A DNA stretch of 64,000 bases from Pseudomonas aylmerensis (GCF_001702265.1 NZ_MAUE01000013.1:154334-218333), one strand, 5' to 3'; positions 46,516-55,306 are shown, numbered from the stretch's first letter. The notes: generated by a model not told the origin, from the letters alone. Made by a program: numbers and translations.

Positions 46516-46562
46516 TTGGGGCTGCTTCGCAACCCAACGCGGGGCAAGCCCGCTCGCCACAG
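46516..46562. repeat. Copy of the second repeat family
   Basis: 47 bp nearly identical to 29394-29440 (TTGGGGCTGCTTCGCAACCC then CAACGCGGGG...CGCCACAG). Directly abuts a 17-bp tandem array. Confidence 0.85.
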
Positions 46563-46714
46563 AAGCCCTTTTGCCATAGGCGCCCTTTTGCCATAGACGG
46601 CCGCTTGCCATAGACGCCCATTTGCCACAGACGCCCATTTGCCACAGACGCCCGTTTGCCATAGACGTCGGTGTACCACAGAGGCCGGTTTGCTACAGAA
46701 ACTCGTTTGCCACG
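46561..46714. repeat. 17-bp tandem repeat, about 9 copies
   Basis: Units such as ACGCCCATTTGCCACAG repeat nine times with variation (CCATAG/CCACAG ends). The unit resembles the end of the adjacent 47-bp repeat (CCGCTCGCCACAG), suggesting growth from it. No spacers, so not a CRISPR. Sits between the LOG terminator and the recX end; the rest of 46477-46751 holds no gene. Confidence 0.85.
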
Positions 46715-46751
46715 GGAGACGGAGTATCAGAGCAGGCGAGGCATCAAGGTG

Positions 46752-47219
46752 TCAGTCGTCCATGGCCTTACCGCTGAGCAAGCGGCTGATCATATCCATC
46801 GAAAACCCGCGATAACTGAGGAAGCGCCCTTGCTTCGCGCGCTCTTTGGCATCGATGGGAAGATGGCCCGAGAACTTGCGACGCCAAGTGTCCTCCAGTT
46901 GCGACTGCCAACTGATCCCGCACTCTCGCAGGGCCAGGTCAATATCCGCGCGTTGCAGGCCTCGCTGGCTCAGTTCCTCACGAATGCGCGCAGGGCCGTA
47001 GCCCGAGCGGGCTCGGTAGGACACAAAGCTTTCAAGGTAACGGGACTCGGAAAGCAGCCCCTCTTCCGTCAATCGGTCGAGGGCGGTTTCGATCATCTCA
47101 GGCTCCGCACCGCGCTGACGCAGCTTACGCGTCAGCTCGACTCGACCATGCTCGCGGCGAGCGAGCAGGTCCATCGCAGTGCGCCGAACGGCGACGAGTG
47201 TATCCAGTACAACTGTCAT
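46752..47219 (-). CDS. recX: RecA regulator RecX
   Basis: RecX, 155 residues, inhibits RecA filament extension. Three-helix repeats; conserved [14 protein letters not shown] (about 20-33) and [17 protein letters not shown] (about 71-87). Starts 8 bp behind recA, so co-transcribed. Confidence 0.93.
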   Translation of the reverse strand: MTVVLDTLVAVRRTAMDLLARREHGRVELTRKLRQRGAEPEMIETALDRLTEEGLLSESRYLESFVSYRARSGYGPARIREELSQRGLQRADIDLALRECGISWQSQLEDTWRRKFSGHLPIDAKERAKQGRFLSYRGFSMDMISRLLSGKAMDD

Positions 47220-47227
47220 CGTTTGCT

Positions 47228-48286
47228 TCAGATGTCGGTGTCGACTTCTTCTACTTCTTCAACCGGCTCACGGTTGGCGGCAGCTTTCACGTCTGGCGCT
47301 GCAGTCAGCAGCTTGTCGCGAATCTGCTTCTCAAGCGTGGCGGCGATATCCGGGTTGTCCGCCAGGAACTTGGCCGAGTTGGCCTTGCCTTGGCCGATCT
47401 TGCTGCCGTTATAGGCATACCAGGCACCGGACTTCTCGACGAAGCCGTGCAGCACGCCCAGGTCGATCATCTCGCCGTTCAGGTAGATACCCTTGCCGTA
47501 GAGAATCTGGAACTCGGCCTGACGGAAAGGCGGGGCCACTTTGTTCTTCACGACTTTAACGCGGGTTTCGCTACCCACCACCTCGTCACCTTCTTTCACC
47601 GCGCCAGTACGACGGATGTCCAGACGGACCGAAGCGTAGAACTTCAACGCGTTACCACCGGTGGTGGTTTCCGGGCTGCCGAACATCACGCCAATCTTCA
47701 TACGGATCTGGTTGATGAAGATCACCAGGCAGTTGGCGTTCTTGATGTTACCGGTGATTTTACGCAGCGCCTGGGACATCAGGCGGGCTTGCAGGCCCAC
47801 GTGCATGTCGCCCATTTCGCCTTCGATCTCGGCCTTCGGCACCAGGGCAGCCACGGAGTCGACCACGATCACGTCGATGGCGTTGGAGCGCACCAGCATG
47901 TCGGTGATTTCCAGGGCTTGCTCACCGGTGTCCGGCTGGGAAACCAGCAGGTCGTCAACGTTGACGCCCAGCTTGCCGGCGTATTCAGGATCCAGGGCGT
48001 GCTCGGCGTCGACGAACGCGCAGGTCGCGCCCATTTTTTGCGCCTGGGCAATCACCGACAGGGTCAGGGTGGTTTTACCGGAAGATTCAGGACCGTAGAT
48101 TTCAACGATACGGCCTTTTGGCAGGCCGCCAATGCCGAGCGCGATGTCCAGACCCAGAGAGCCAGTGGAAATAGCCGGGATCGCCTGACGGTCGTGATCG
48201 CCCATACGCATTACGGCACCCTTGCCGAATTGACGTTCGATCTGACCCAGGGCCGCAGCCAAGGCTTTCTTCTTGTTGTCGTCCAT
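47228..48286 (-). CDS. recA: Recombinase RecA
   Basis: RecA, 352 residues; strand exchange and co-protease for LexA-type repressors, including probably the tailocin repressor in this window. Walker [10 protein letters not shown] (about 67-75), Walker [14 protein letters not shown]-binding loop region [14 protein letters not shown], acidic C-terminus ([10 protein letters not shown]). ATG 48286 gives the canonical [14 protein letters not shown] start. Confidence 0.98.
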   Translation of the reverse strand: MDDNKKKALAAALGQIERQFGKGAVMRMGDHDRQAIPAISTGSLGLDIALGIGGLPKGRIVEIYGPESSGKTTLTLSVIAQAQKMGATCAFVDAEHALDPEYAGKLGVNVDDLLVSQPDTGEQALEITDMLVRSNAIDVIVVDSVAALVPKAEIEGEMGDMHVGLQARLMSQALRKITGNIKNANCLVIFINQIRMKIGVMFGSPETTTGGNALKFYASVRLDIRRTGAVKEGDEVVGSETRVKVVKNKVAPPFRQAEFQILYGKGIYLNGEMIDLGVLHGFVEKSGAWYAYNGSKIGQGKANSAKFLADNPDIAATLEKQIRDKLLTAAPDVKAAANREPVEEVEEVDTDI

Positions 48287-48326
48287 TAAAGTCCTCACGT
48301 AATCAATAAGGCCTGACGGCCAACAC

Positions 48327-48342
48327 CTGTATAAGTAGACAG
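48327..48342. promoter_or_regulatory. LexA box of recA
   Basis: CTGTATAAGTAGACAG, fits CTGT-N8-ACAG, 41 bp before the recA ATG. Confidence 0.85.
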
Positions 48343-48369
48343 TATTGTTCCACAAAGATCAGAGATCGC

Positions 48370-48870
48370 CTACCCCTGATTGTCTATTTCTGCTGCAGCT
48401 CGTCGCATCAAGCCTTCAAGGGCGGCCTTTACCGTCTGTCGGCGGACTTCGTCGCGACTGCCAGGGAAGTGCGCAAGCTCGGCCGTAACCTCGTCACCCA
48501 CGCCAAACGCGAGCCACACCGTGCCCACCGGTTTGTCCGGCGAACCACCATCCGGCCCGGCCACTCCACTCACCGCCACGGCGAACCGCGCCAGGCTTTT
48601 TTCCTGGGCGCCGCGCACCATCGCTTCGACCACTTCCTGGCTGACCGCACCGACCTTGGGAAACAACGCCTCGGGCACATTCAACTGTCGTGTTTTCTGA
48701 CGGTTGGAATAGGTGACATACCCTGCCTCGAACCACGCCGAACTCCCGGGAATCCGCGTGATCGCCTCGGCGATACCGCCACCGGTGCAGGATTCGGCCG
48801 TGGTGACGTGCGCATTGAGTACCTGCAAGCGGCGACCCAGTTCAGCGGCAAGTTGAGTGATTTCCTTCAC
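48370..48870 (-). CDS. pncC: CinA-type nicotinamide-nucleotide amidohydrolase
   Basis: PncC/CinA C-terminal domain protein, 166 residues; deamidates NMN to nicotinate mononucleotide. Motifs TAESCTGGGIAE (about 24-35), GSSAWFEAGYVTYSN (about 42-56) and AVSGVAGPDGGSPDKPVGTV (about 98-117). Upstream of recA on the same strand; cinA-recA borders the tailocin, a known insertion locus of P. fluorescens tailocins (mutS-cinA). Confidence 0.92.
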   Translation of the reverse strand: MKEITQLAAELGRRLQVLNAHVTTAESCTGGGIAEAITRIPGSSAWFEAGYVTYSNRQKTRQLNVPEALFPKVGAVSQEVVEAMVRGAQEKSLARFAVAVSGVAGPDGGSPDKPVGTVWLAFGVGDEVTAELAHFPGSRDEVRRQTVKAALEGLMRRAAAEIDNQG

Positions 48871-48951
48871 GGTCGTCTCCAGAAGTGGGTGGGGGTTTGC
48901 CTACCCTACAGGAGCAAATCGCGCATGCAAGCGACAGACTGGATCAAGAGA

Positions 48952-49422
48952 TTAGCGGGCGACGGCGCGCACATACGCCTGGCAGGCGCGCAAGGCAATC
49001 AGGGCGTTATCACCGTCGTCGGTGATGCCGATAATTCGCTGAGCATGCGCCGGGTCAAGTCGGGCTCGCGCGGCTGCATGAACCACGCCGCCGGCGGTGG
49101 CGGTGGCTGGCACTGGACAGCCACTGGAGGCGTCGAGAAGGACTGACAACCGCACATCAGCAGTGGCCAGGCGATCACGCAGAGCTGCCTGATGACGTTG
49201 GGCATCGCTCAATTCCCGGGCATGTTGTTGGTCACTGGCACTGAGCTGTTGCTCCAGGGCCAGCCGTTTGTCCTGTTCAGCCTGTTGTTGCTGCAAGATT
49301 GCCTGTGCCTGCAGTGCCGACAAGCGTTCAATCTGCCCCCCGTACCGCCATGCCTGCACCTGCCAGACAACAGCCACCAGCAGGCAGATACCGATCAGGC
49401 GGCACACGCCTAAGACACGCAT
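48952..49422 (-). CDS. Rz-like inner-membrane spanin
   Basis: i-Spanin of 156 residues. One membrane helix at about 8-22 (LIGICLLVAVVWQVQAW) then a long Gln/Ala/Glu-rich coiled coil (about 30-85). With Rz1 it fuses inner and outer membranes at the last step of lysis. ATG 49422 overlaps the endolysin end by 13 bases; last structural gene of the tailocin operon. Confidence 0.8.
   Translation of the reverse strand: MRVLGVCRLIGICLLVAVVWQVQAWRYGGQIERLSALQAQAILQQQQAEQDKRLALEQQLSASDQQHARELSDAQRHQAALRDRLATADVRLSVLLDASSGCPVPATATAGGVVHAAARARLDPAHAQRIIGITDDGDNALIALRACQAYVRAVAR
48999..49205 (-). CDS. Rz1-like outer-membrane spanin, embedded in Rz
   Basis: Lipoprotein of 68 residues encoded entirely inside the Rz gene in another frame. 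Signal IRQLCVIAWPLLMCGCQS with lipobox Cys at about 19, followed by a Pro-rich stretch (QPPPPPAAW). Nested, Pro-rich and lipidated are the three hallmarks of Rz1 o-spanins. ATG start. Confidence 0.8.
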   Translation of the reverse strand: MPNVIRQLCVIAWPLLMCGCQSFSTPPVAVQCQPPPPPAAWFMQPREPDLTRRMLSELSASPTTVITP

Positions 49423-49967
49423 AACACCGCCTTGGCGCGCGCCCACAGGCGCAAACGGTCCTCCAGCCCATTGAGCCCACCGTTGATACGCCGTGTGATG
49501 GTGGTGAACTGGTCGTGATCCGCCAGCTCGTTCAGGCCGTTGCTCTGCCAGAACCAGGCGGCCGATTCGACCGCCCATTGCGGCTGCTCCAACAATGTCG
49601 GCTCCCGCAACAGACGATCATCGCCGAACAGTGCCTGGCTACAGGCCAGGTAGTTACGACGCCCGGTGATCTGGATCAGCCCCCGCCCCCGGTACTGTTG
49701 GCCGTCACCATCCGCTTCGGGCGTGTTGCCCAGGCGCACAGCCAATGCCCCGGTATCGTACTTGCTCAAATACGCGTCACTGCCCAGTTCGCGCACGTAG
49801 TGCAATTCGCCGGACTCGTGGCCGATCTGGGCGAGAAAGGCGGCAGCGCGCTGCACGCTGCTGATCTGATACCGGATAAAGGCGGCATTGAAAGCCGCTA
49901 AAAAAATGCCCGCTACACGGCGGGCTCCAGGCATGATTTGGATCAATTGGGGCTGAGTTATCACCAC
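49410..49967 (-). CDS. GH19 endolysin
   Basis: Chitinase-class (glycoside hydrolase 19) lysozyme of about 185 residues that cuts peptidoglycan to release tailocins. Catalytic Glu in AQIGHESGELHYVREL; substrate-site YRGRGLIQITGRRNY. No signal peptide, so it needs the holin. Start uncertain among GTG codons at 49967 and 49964 (AAGGTG upstream); TTG 49982 is the longest option. Confidence 0.88.
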   Translation of the reverse strand: MVITQPQLIQIMPGARRVAGIFLAAFNAAFIRYQISSVQRAAAFLAQIGHESGELHYVRELGSDAYLSKYDTGALAVRLGNTPEADGDGQQYRGRGLIQITGRRNYLACSQALFGDDRLLREPTLLEQPQWAVESAAWFWQSNGLNELADHDQFTTITRRINGGLNGLEDRLRLWARAKAVLCVS

Positions 49968-49988
49968 CACGTTCACCTTCAAAGGTCC

Positions 49989-50999
49989 TTATGTAGACAA
50001 ACCACCGGCCGTGATCGTGCTGCGATAGCCCTTTACCGGGTCCCCCGCATTGATCACCTTGGTTATCGACCACTGGCCTTGCATATACGCCGGCCAGGTT
50101 TCATCCAGGCGCAGCAGCCCTTCGGCAGCCACCAACGGGTTACCAGGGCAATCAATCACCATCTCCAGCCCCTCTCGCCCGACGCGACGCAGTTCACCTT
50201 CAGCGACCGCACGCGCTTCCTCTTCGTTCTGGCAACGCTGGCGCAGGGTCTTGAAAGGCGCGACCCCGACCTCGACCACGTGCTGTTTGCCACCGGCAAC
50301 ATCCCACCAGGTGACACGGCTGCCCATGTATTTGGAGCGGGTTTTATCGTTGAGCGTGGCGGTTATGAAGGCCTGGTCACCGGGACGGTTATCCTGGGTC
50401 ACGGACAACTTCACCTCCGGCAATTGTTTAAGGGACACCGATTTGGCTTGCCCCGCTTCGGCCAGCACATACAACTCGTTGAACGGCTTCGTCACCGCGT
50501 GGTAGCGACTGGCCAGTCGCGTGATAAACGCCATGTCGCTTTCATTGGATTGGTCGATATGAGCAATCGCAATCCCCTCCAGCGACGGCGCCACACGCGG
50601 CGAAAAACCATGCCGGCCGACCAATTGCCGAAACAGTGCCCCCAGGGTCGTAGGCCCGTAACTGGCGGAGCGCCGCTGACGGTAGCCGCGCGGGTCGCCC
50701 ACGCTGAAAGGTGCGGCCGTCGCGACGATCATCAGGCGCATGGGAAACAGGACGGGGGTACGTTGGGTAATCACGAACTCGCCCTTCTCTACCAGTCCCG
50801 ACTCTGAGTAACCGACGCGCATGCCGATCTTGCCGCTCAAGCTCGGCAGACCTTCAAGGTCTTCGATATTGAGCGTCAGCTCCAGCCGGTCAGACTCGAT
50901 ACCCGCCGCGTCGGTGTGACTCCAGCTCATGATCCGTTGATTAAGCAATGCCGCATTGGCGCCGTAAAACTCCACGATCGGCGTAAATCCCTGAGCCAT
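49989..50999 (-). CDS. Baseplate hub / late control protein D
   Basis: P2 gpD family, 336 residues, the hub that joins tail tube and baseplate spike. Typical opening TPIVEFYGANAALLNQRIMS and the block HGFSPRVAPSLEGIAIAHID (about 118-137). SD GAGGAGG 4-5 bases before ATG. Confidence 0.87.
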   Translation of the reverse strand: MAQGFTPIVEFYGANAALLNQRIMSWSHTDAAGIESDRLELTLNIEDLEGLPSLSGKIGMRVGYSESGLVEKGEFVITQRTPVLFPMRLMIVATAAPFSVGDPRGYRQRRSASYGPTTLGALFRQLVGRHGFSPRVAPSLEGIAIAHIDQSNESDMAFITRLASRYHAVTKPFNELYVLAEAGQAKSVSLKQLPEVKLSVTQDNRPGDQAFITATLNDKTRSKYMGSRVTWWDVAGGKQHVVEVGVAPFKTLRQRCQNEEEARAVAEGELRRVGREGLEMVIDCPGNPLVAAEGLLRLDETWPAYMQGQWSITKVINAGDPVKGYRSTITAGGLST

Positions 51000-51008
51000 A
51001 AAACCTCC

Positions 51009-51221
51009 TCAATCCCACGCCAGGACAGGCCGCAACGCAGCCGGCCGTGATTGCATCTCCGGCACGATTACCCACACGCCCGCCGGTAGCACCGGGCCGT
51101 ACTCGGCAAGATCCGGGTTCAAGCGCCACAGGGTTTCTTCAGCCACATCGTCGCAACGCCCCAACTCACGGTAGAGCAGCAGATTGACCGAATCACCGGC
51201 GATACTTCGCACTCTACGCAT
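51009..51221 (-). CDS. Tail protein X (LysM-like)
   Basis: gpX family, 70 residues, LysM-like fold near the hub. Pattern SVNLLLYRELGRCDDVAEET ... LWRLNPDLAEYGPVLPAGV matches. ATG 51221 overlaps the end of gene U by 8 bases. Confidence 0.85.
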   Translation of the reverse strand: MRRVRSIAGDSVNLLLYRELGRCDDVAEETLWRLNPDLAEYGPVLPAGVWVIVPEMQSRPAALRPVLAWD

Positions 51222-51597
51222 TGACGAACTCCTCCAGTTCAAGGATCCAAGTCATGACCATGGCGGTGCCGTCATCAATCACATTGCTCTGGTTTTCCTG
51301 CACCGAATTGATACGCCACAGGCCCCAGTTTCGGCCGATCCCATCCACCAGAGGCAAAGGCGCCCGCTTGTTTTGCAGCGCGCGCAGTTCATCCAGTCGC
51401 TGCATGCCTATGCCGTACATGGCGGCGCCGGTAAACGTGAGTTTTTCCAGCTTCTGTCCGCTTTGCCGCGACTGCGGCTTGCTGGCGATAATCGCCAGGT
51501 CGCTCCAGCCGCCGTCGCTGCCACGGGACAACGTGGAGTAGGCAAACCCTCGGGAAAGGCCAAAGATAAAGTCGCCCAGTACCATTTGCTGTCGCAT
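51214..51597 (-). CDS. Tail protein U
   Basis: gpU family, 127 residues, tail completion. Contains FTGAAMYGIGMQRLDELRAL and a terminal WILELEEF block typical of gpU. ATG 51597 (shared base with the upstream stop) with GGAGGTGATTG before it is preferred over TTG 51600. Confidence 0.85.
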   Translation of the reverse strand: MRQQMVLGDFIFGLSRGFAYSTLSRGSDGGWSDLAIIASKPQSRQSGQKLEKLTFTGAAMYGIGMQRLDELRALQNKRAPLPLVDGIGRNWGLWRINSVQENQSNVIDDGTAMVMTWILELEEFVNA

Positions 51598-52748
51598 CAA
51601 TCACCTCCTGGGTCGGTCAGTGCCGCGTTGCGCCGGATCCCCAGCGAGTCGGTGAGCATTGGCACGCATTGAAATTGCAGGGCCTGGATCACTTGATTGG
51701 CCACTTGCTGGGCGTCTGCCGGGTTGACACCGGTGATCTGGATACTCGGGGCAATCGAAACTTGAACGTTGTCGGCGCGAGCGCTGTTGAGCTCTTTGCC
51801 GACCGCGTTCGGCGGCGGCAGGCGGTCACTCGAACCGAACAGTTTTTCACCCAGCCAGGCGCCTGCCTCACTGCCCAATAAGCCACCCAGGGCCCCGCCG
51901 ACCACGGTGCCTGCGCCGGGGAAGACCAGAGTGCCAATTGCCGCGCCGGCAGAAGCGCCCGCCCAGGCACCGCCGGCCGTACTCAGGCCGGTGCCGATGG
52001 CTTTGGCGTCGCCGTTGCGTACGCCCTGAATCACGTCCAGGGTGGCTTCGGCGGTTCTCAATGGCGCCAGCCGTCGAATGCCGGTAGACCCGAGCGTGGC
52101 AAAGGCATCGTTCAGGGCACCCGAAGACAGGTTTAGCCGAGATAACGTTGGTGCTGCAACGCTTGCCCCGGCAAAGGATTGAAAGCTTTGCGTGGTCGCA
52201 CCCGGTTGAATGCCTGGTGGCGAAGCAACCAAGGCCTGGCGTTTTTTTCCGAACGGGTTCGTTAGGCCTGAACCACGCCAACCCCGATTTTTGATACTTT
52301 TGGCGCCCTTAGTGATTAGGTCAAAGGTCAAATCAATCGTTTTTTCAGCAGCTTTGCTTTTCAACGCGTCCCATAACTCGCCTCCAACCGCCTTGGCCGC
52401 GCTCGCAAAAGGACCATCAGCGGGCTTCTCGGGCTTATCTTTCAATGCGCTCGTGGCAACATCAGCCGCTTTGGGCACCAGAGAGTCGCCATTGATGGAC
52501 AAGGTGCTGTTAAGCGTCTTCAGCGTCTCGCGCAGTCGCACTTGCTCCTGGATCAAGGCGTTGATGTCCACGCTGAGGGTGACCAACGCGGAGCGCAGTT
52601 CGAACGGCAGCTGCGAGGCCGCCTCCAGGCTTACAGGTGCCGCAGCACTTGTGGAAAACGGTGCCAGCACATTGCCTAGATCGGCCTCGCCGAACATCCA
52701 GCGAAAGTCCTCCTGGGCTAGCCTGAGCCCATATTTAGTCTCTTGCAT
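51597..52748 (-). CDS. Tail tape measure protein, short
   Basis: Tape measure of 383 residues: helical N-terminal half (SALVTLSVDINALIQEQVRL), then a Gly/Ala-rich hydrophobic region (about 260-310: GASAGAAIGTLVFPGAGTVV) and a folded end. Position between the frameshifted chaperone and gene U identifies it. Short for a contractile tail; length predicts a short tube. Confidence 0.8.
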   Translation of the reverse strand: MQETKYGLRLAQEDFRWMFGEADLGNVLAPFSTSAAAPVSLEAASQLPFELRSALVTLSVDINALIQEQVRLRETLKTLNSTLSINGDSLVPKAADVATSALKDKPEKPADGPFASAAKAVGGELWDALKSKAAEKTIDLTFDLITKGAKSIKNRGWRGSGLTNPFGKKRQALVASPPGIQPGATTQSFQSFAGASVAAPTLSRLNLSSGALNDAFATLGSTGIRRLAPLRTAEATLDVIQGVRNGDAKAIGTGLSTAGGAWAGASAGAAIGTLVFPGAGTVVGGALGGLLGSEAGAWLGEKLFGSSDRLPPPNAVGKELNSARADNVQVSIAPSIQITGVNPADAQQVANQVIQALQFQCVPMLTDSLGIRRNAALTDPGGD

Positions 52749-52754
52749 CCCGCT

Positions 52755-53449
52755 CTACTCCTGTTTAACGCCAAGGCGAGTCATCGCGATGTCGTAGCGG
52801 CGCAATGCTTTTGCGGCATCCCAATCGAGGATCTCCGCTTCATTTACCGAGTAAACCAGCGGCACCACATCGAGGATCACTTCGATGTCGCGTTGCGAAA
52901 GAAGGCCGCCGGTTGATTTAAAAAATGGTCGATGCGCTCCTGCAATTCGGTCCAGTCGGGCACGGTCAGGCAGGCGAGATCGGGGATCATCAAGCCGCTG
53001 CAATGCGCGGTGATGAATTCGGCGCGCTCCTTGTTGGTGGCGAGTTTCTTCATCACCTTGGTGGCGCGCAGGGCGGGCATTTCCAGGACCAGTTCAGTCA
53101 GGGTGCGGCCCGCTGCGTCGAGGGGCAGCAACAGCTGGACGGGCTGGTCGTGGGTCGATTCCGTTTGTTCGCCAAGGAAGAATGACGCCGGACGAGTCGA
53201 CATCTCGTGTACGTATTGGGCGATGGTCACGTAGTCCGGTCGCTTGAGTTGGTCGAGCTCTTTTTCCGACAGGCCGGTGGCGAGTTTCGCCAGTTCGAAG
53301 AACTGGTCATCCTCGTCGTCACCGGCCCGGGCCAGCGCGTCTTTTTGCGCGGCGTAGTACAGCGGTTTGAGTTGAACCTGCTGGATCGTCGCGCCGGTAT
53401 CGGCGGTGATCGGGGACAGCAGGACATGCAGCGGTGGCATCCAGGCCAT
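52755..53449 (-). CDS. Tail assembly chaperone, long frameshifted form (gpE/E'-like)
   Basis: Product of a -1 shift at T TTT TTA: the first 177 codons come from the frame starting at 53449; re-reading the A at 52919 continues as KSTGGLLSQRDIEVIL... to 52755, total about 231 residues. The second frame has no ATG of its own, only a TTG at 53003, which fits expression by frameshift. Such paired chaperones (P2 E/E', lambda G/GT) always sit just before the tape measure, as here. Confidence 0.8.
52877..53449 (-). CDS. Tail assembly chaperone, short form
   Basis: Unshifted product of 190 residues, terminating at 52877. Opens MAWMPPLHVLLSPITADTGA; resembles phage tail assembly proteins. SD AAGGAATT before the ATG. 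Expected to coat the tape measure during tail assembly together with the long form. Confidence 0.8.
   Translation of the reverse strand: MAWMPPLHVLLSPITADTGATIQQVQLKPLYYAAQKDALARAGDDEDDQFFELAKLATGLSEKELDQLKRPDYVTIAQYVHEMSTRPASFFLGEQTESTHDQPVQLLLPLDAAGRTLTELVLEMPALRATKVMKKLATNKERAEFITAHCSGLMIPDLACLTVPDWTELQERIDHFLNQPAAFFRNATSK
52919..52925 (-). other. -1 ribosomal slippery site
   Basis: TTTTTTA read as CA T-TTT-TTA in the zero frame, a canonical X XXY YYZ heptamer within the overlap of the two chaperone frames. Confidence 0.75.
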
Positions 53450-53512
53450 GGGACAATTCCTTGTTTAAGCGATGTTGAAAGCAGCGCAAATCTAAAGCTG
53501 CGCGCGGTCAAT

Positions 53513-53600
53513 GGGGGAGCTGGCTTGCCTGCGATGGCAACAGCTCGGTGCACCAGGCACACCGAGTCGCCTGCATCGCGGGCAAGCCCGGCGCCCACAT
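53513..53600. repeat. REP pair inside the tailocin operon
   Basis: GGGGAGCTGGCTTGCCTGCGATG and inverted CATCGCGGGCAAGCCCGGCGCCCAC between tube and chaperone genes. Confidence 0.85.
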
Positions 53601-53631
53601 TGGCTGTGTCCACTTCAGGTCACGGTAGCCC

Positions 53632-54138
53632 TTACGGCATCAATACAGCGCGGCGCGCGTCGCCGAGGATGTCGACGCCGTTGAGTACGAACTTCTGGGT
53701 GCGCACGTCGATGTCGATCACCGAAATACCGTTTTCCAAGCGGTTGTAAGTACGGCAGGACAGCTCCAGGGTGGTGGTGACCTTTTCGCCCATTTTCAGC
53801 TTGGCCTCGGTCAGGGATTTCAGCTTGCCGCCGACTGTGTGGTAAGTGAAATAGGTCTTGCCGTCCTGGTCCTGGCCGGCTTCGCGCACGTTCAGCAGGA
53901 TGTCATCACCCAGGCGCACGCCCAGCGCCAACATGACTTCCGGGCCGGCGCCTTGCAGCACCAGGGTTGCGCCGAGCACTTTGCCGCTCTTGGCCATTTC
54001 TTCGGCGATGAAGCGCCCGCCGGACATGGGCTCCATTTCGAACTCGATCTTCGGCGGGGAGAACTCCTCCACCGTCGCGGACAACGGCAGGCCTTGAAGG
54101 GTGGCCGCAATGGCCTGTCTGACTCGATTGGTAAACAT
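53632..54138 (-). CDS. Major tail tube protein
   Basis: P2 FII family, 168 residues, polymerises into the inner tube. Start MFTNRVRQAIAATLQGLPLS; the block LEMPMSGG-like ending in EFEMEPMSGGRFIAEEMAKS is characteristic. ATG shares one base with the sheath stop (TAATG). Confidence 0.88.
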   Translation of the reverse strand: MFTNRVRQAIAATLQGLPLSATVEEFSPPKIEFEMEPMSGGRFIAEEMAKSGKVLGATLVLQGAGPEVMLALGVRLGDDILLNVREAGQDQDGKTYFTYHTVGGKLKSLTEAKLKMGEKVTTTLELSCRTYNRLENGISVIDIDVRTQKFVLNGVDILGDARRAVLMP

Positions 54139-55304
54139 TAGAGAACGTCCTCCAGGAACTGCTCGATGATTTCATCGCGGGCATTGAGTTGATAAATCAT
54201 GTGTTCGTTCGGCGCGTAGCGGCCGTAGTCGATGACGATGTACCAGGTGCCGTTCTTGTACTTCTCGACACTGTTCAATTCCGGGTGCAGGTACACGCTG
54301 CCGCCGGGGATGGTTTCGTCGGCGACCAGGGTTTGCAGCCAGTCGTTGATGCGCTTGACTTCCTGGTCCATGAAGGACTTGGTGAGGTTCTTGGCCATGG
54401 CTTTCTGGCCGGCCTTGACCAGCTTGCGGCTGATCGCATCTTCAAGGCCCACATAGCTGATGAACTTGCCGGTGATCGAGCGGTTGCCCAGCAGCGAGAA
54501 GCCGCCAAGGATGGTGCGCGCGTAGTAGCTCACGCCGTAGCGGTTGAGCAGGTCGCCCTCGGTGGAGGTGTCGAGGATGTTGTACTCGACCACGCGGGAC
54601 ACGTCCTCGGCGAACGTCACCTGATTGCCCGGGCTTTCCCACTGCTTGACCTTCGCCAACGCGGCGATAGCCAGGGACGAGGGGGCGAGGAACACGTTTT
54701 TCTTCGCCGCCTTGGAGTACACCGACGGCATGTTGTGCACCAGCAGGCAACGGTCGAAACCGAGGTCGGCACCGCCCAGTTCGCCGCTGTAGGTCACCTG
54801 GTCAGCCACTGCTGCGTCCTTGCCATCCAGCACCACGCGGGCCTTGATGCGCTTGCCGAACGCGGCAAACTCGCCGGCCACGGCCTTGGTGCCGGTGAAG
54901 CCCGGGGCACCGATGATGGTCAGGTCTTCCGGCACATTCGCCAGTGCCGCCAGGCCCAACTTGCGACCGGTGATCGGCTCGTCACCGCCAATCACGTTGT
55001 TGAGGGTGTCGGCCGGTGTCGCGCCCTCCTCCACGATCACCACGTACACCGGTACCTTCACCACTTTGAGGATCTGGTAGACGGCGTGAAACAGCGTGCC
55101 CGACTCAGCACCGGTGGGGTCCAGCAGCGCCTGGGTGGTGAAGCTGTTGATGCGCAACGGCGCGTTCTTGGGGATCGACGCATGCGCATTCGGCGCAGTG
55201 CCGACCAGGCCGATCACGTTGTCGCCAAGGCCACCCATGGCCTCGGGGGATTCAGTGGCATTGACGGTGATGCCGTTGTGCTCGAAGTTCAAAACCTCAG
55301 CCAT
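54138..55304 (-). CDS. Contractile tail sheath protein
   Basis: Sheath of 388 residues; contraction drives the tube through the target envelope. Family features: NVIGLVGTAPNAHASIPKNA near the N-terminus, C-terminal conserved domain from about 280 (FISYVGLEDAISRKLVKAGQ; IDYGRYAPNEHMIYQLNARD). Its presence makes this an R-type rather than F-type tailocin. Confidence 0.93.
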   Translation of the reverse strand: MAEVLNFEHNGITVNATESPEAMGGLGDNVIGLVGTAPNAHASIPKNAPLRINSFTTQALLDPTGAESGTLFHAVYQILKVVKVPVYVVIVEEGATPADTLNNVIGGDEPITGRKLGLAALANVPEDLTIIGAPGFTGTKAVAGEFAAFGKRIKARVVLDGKDAAVADQVTYSGELGGADLGFDRCLLVHNMPSVYSKAAKKNVFLAPSSLAIAALAKVKQWESPGNQVTFAEDVSRVVEYNILDTSTEGDLLNRYGVSYYARTILGGFSLLGNRSITGKFISYVGLEDAISRKLVKAGQKAMAKNLTKSFMDQEVKRINDWLQTLVADETIPGGSVYLHPELNSVEKYKNGTWYIVIDYGRYAPNEHMIYQLNARDEIIEQFLEDVL

Positions 55305-55306
55305 GA

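Noticed and set aside
46561..46714. CRISPR array
   Set aside because: Repeats are contiguous 17-mers without spacers and no cas genes are near.
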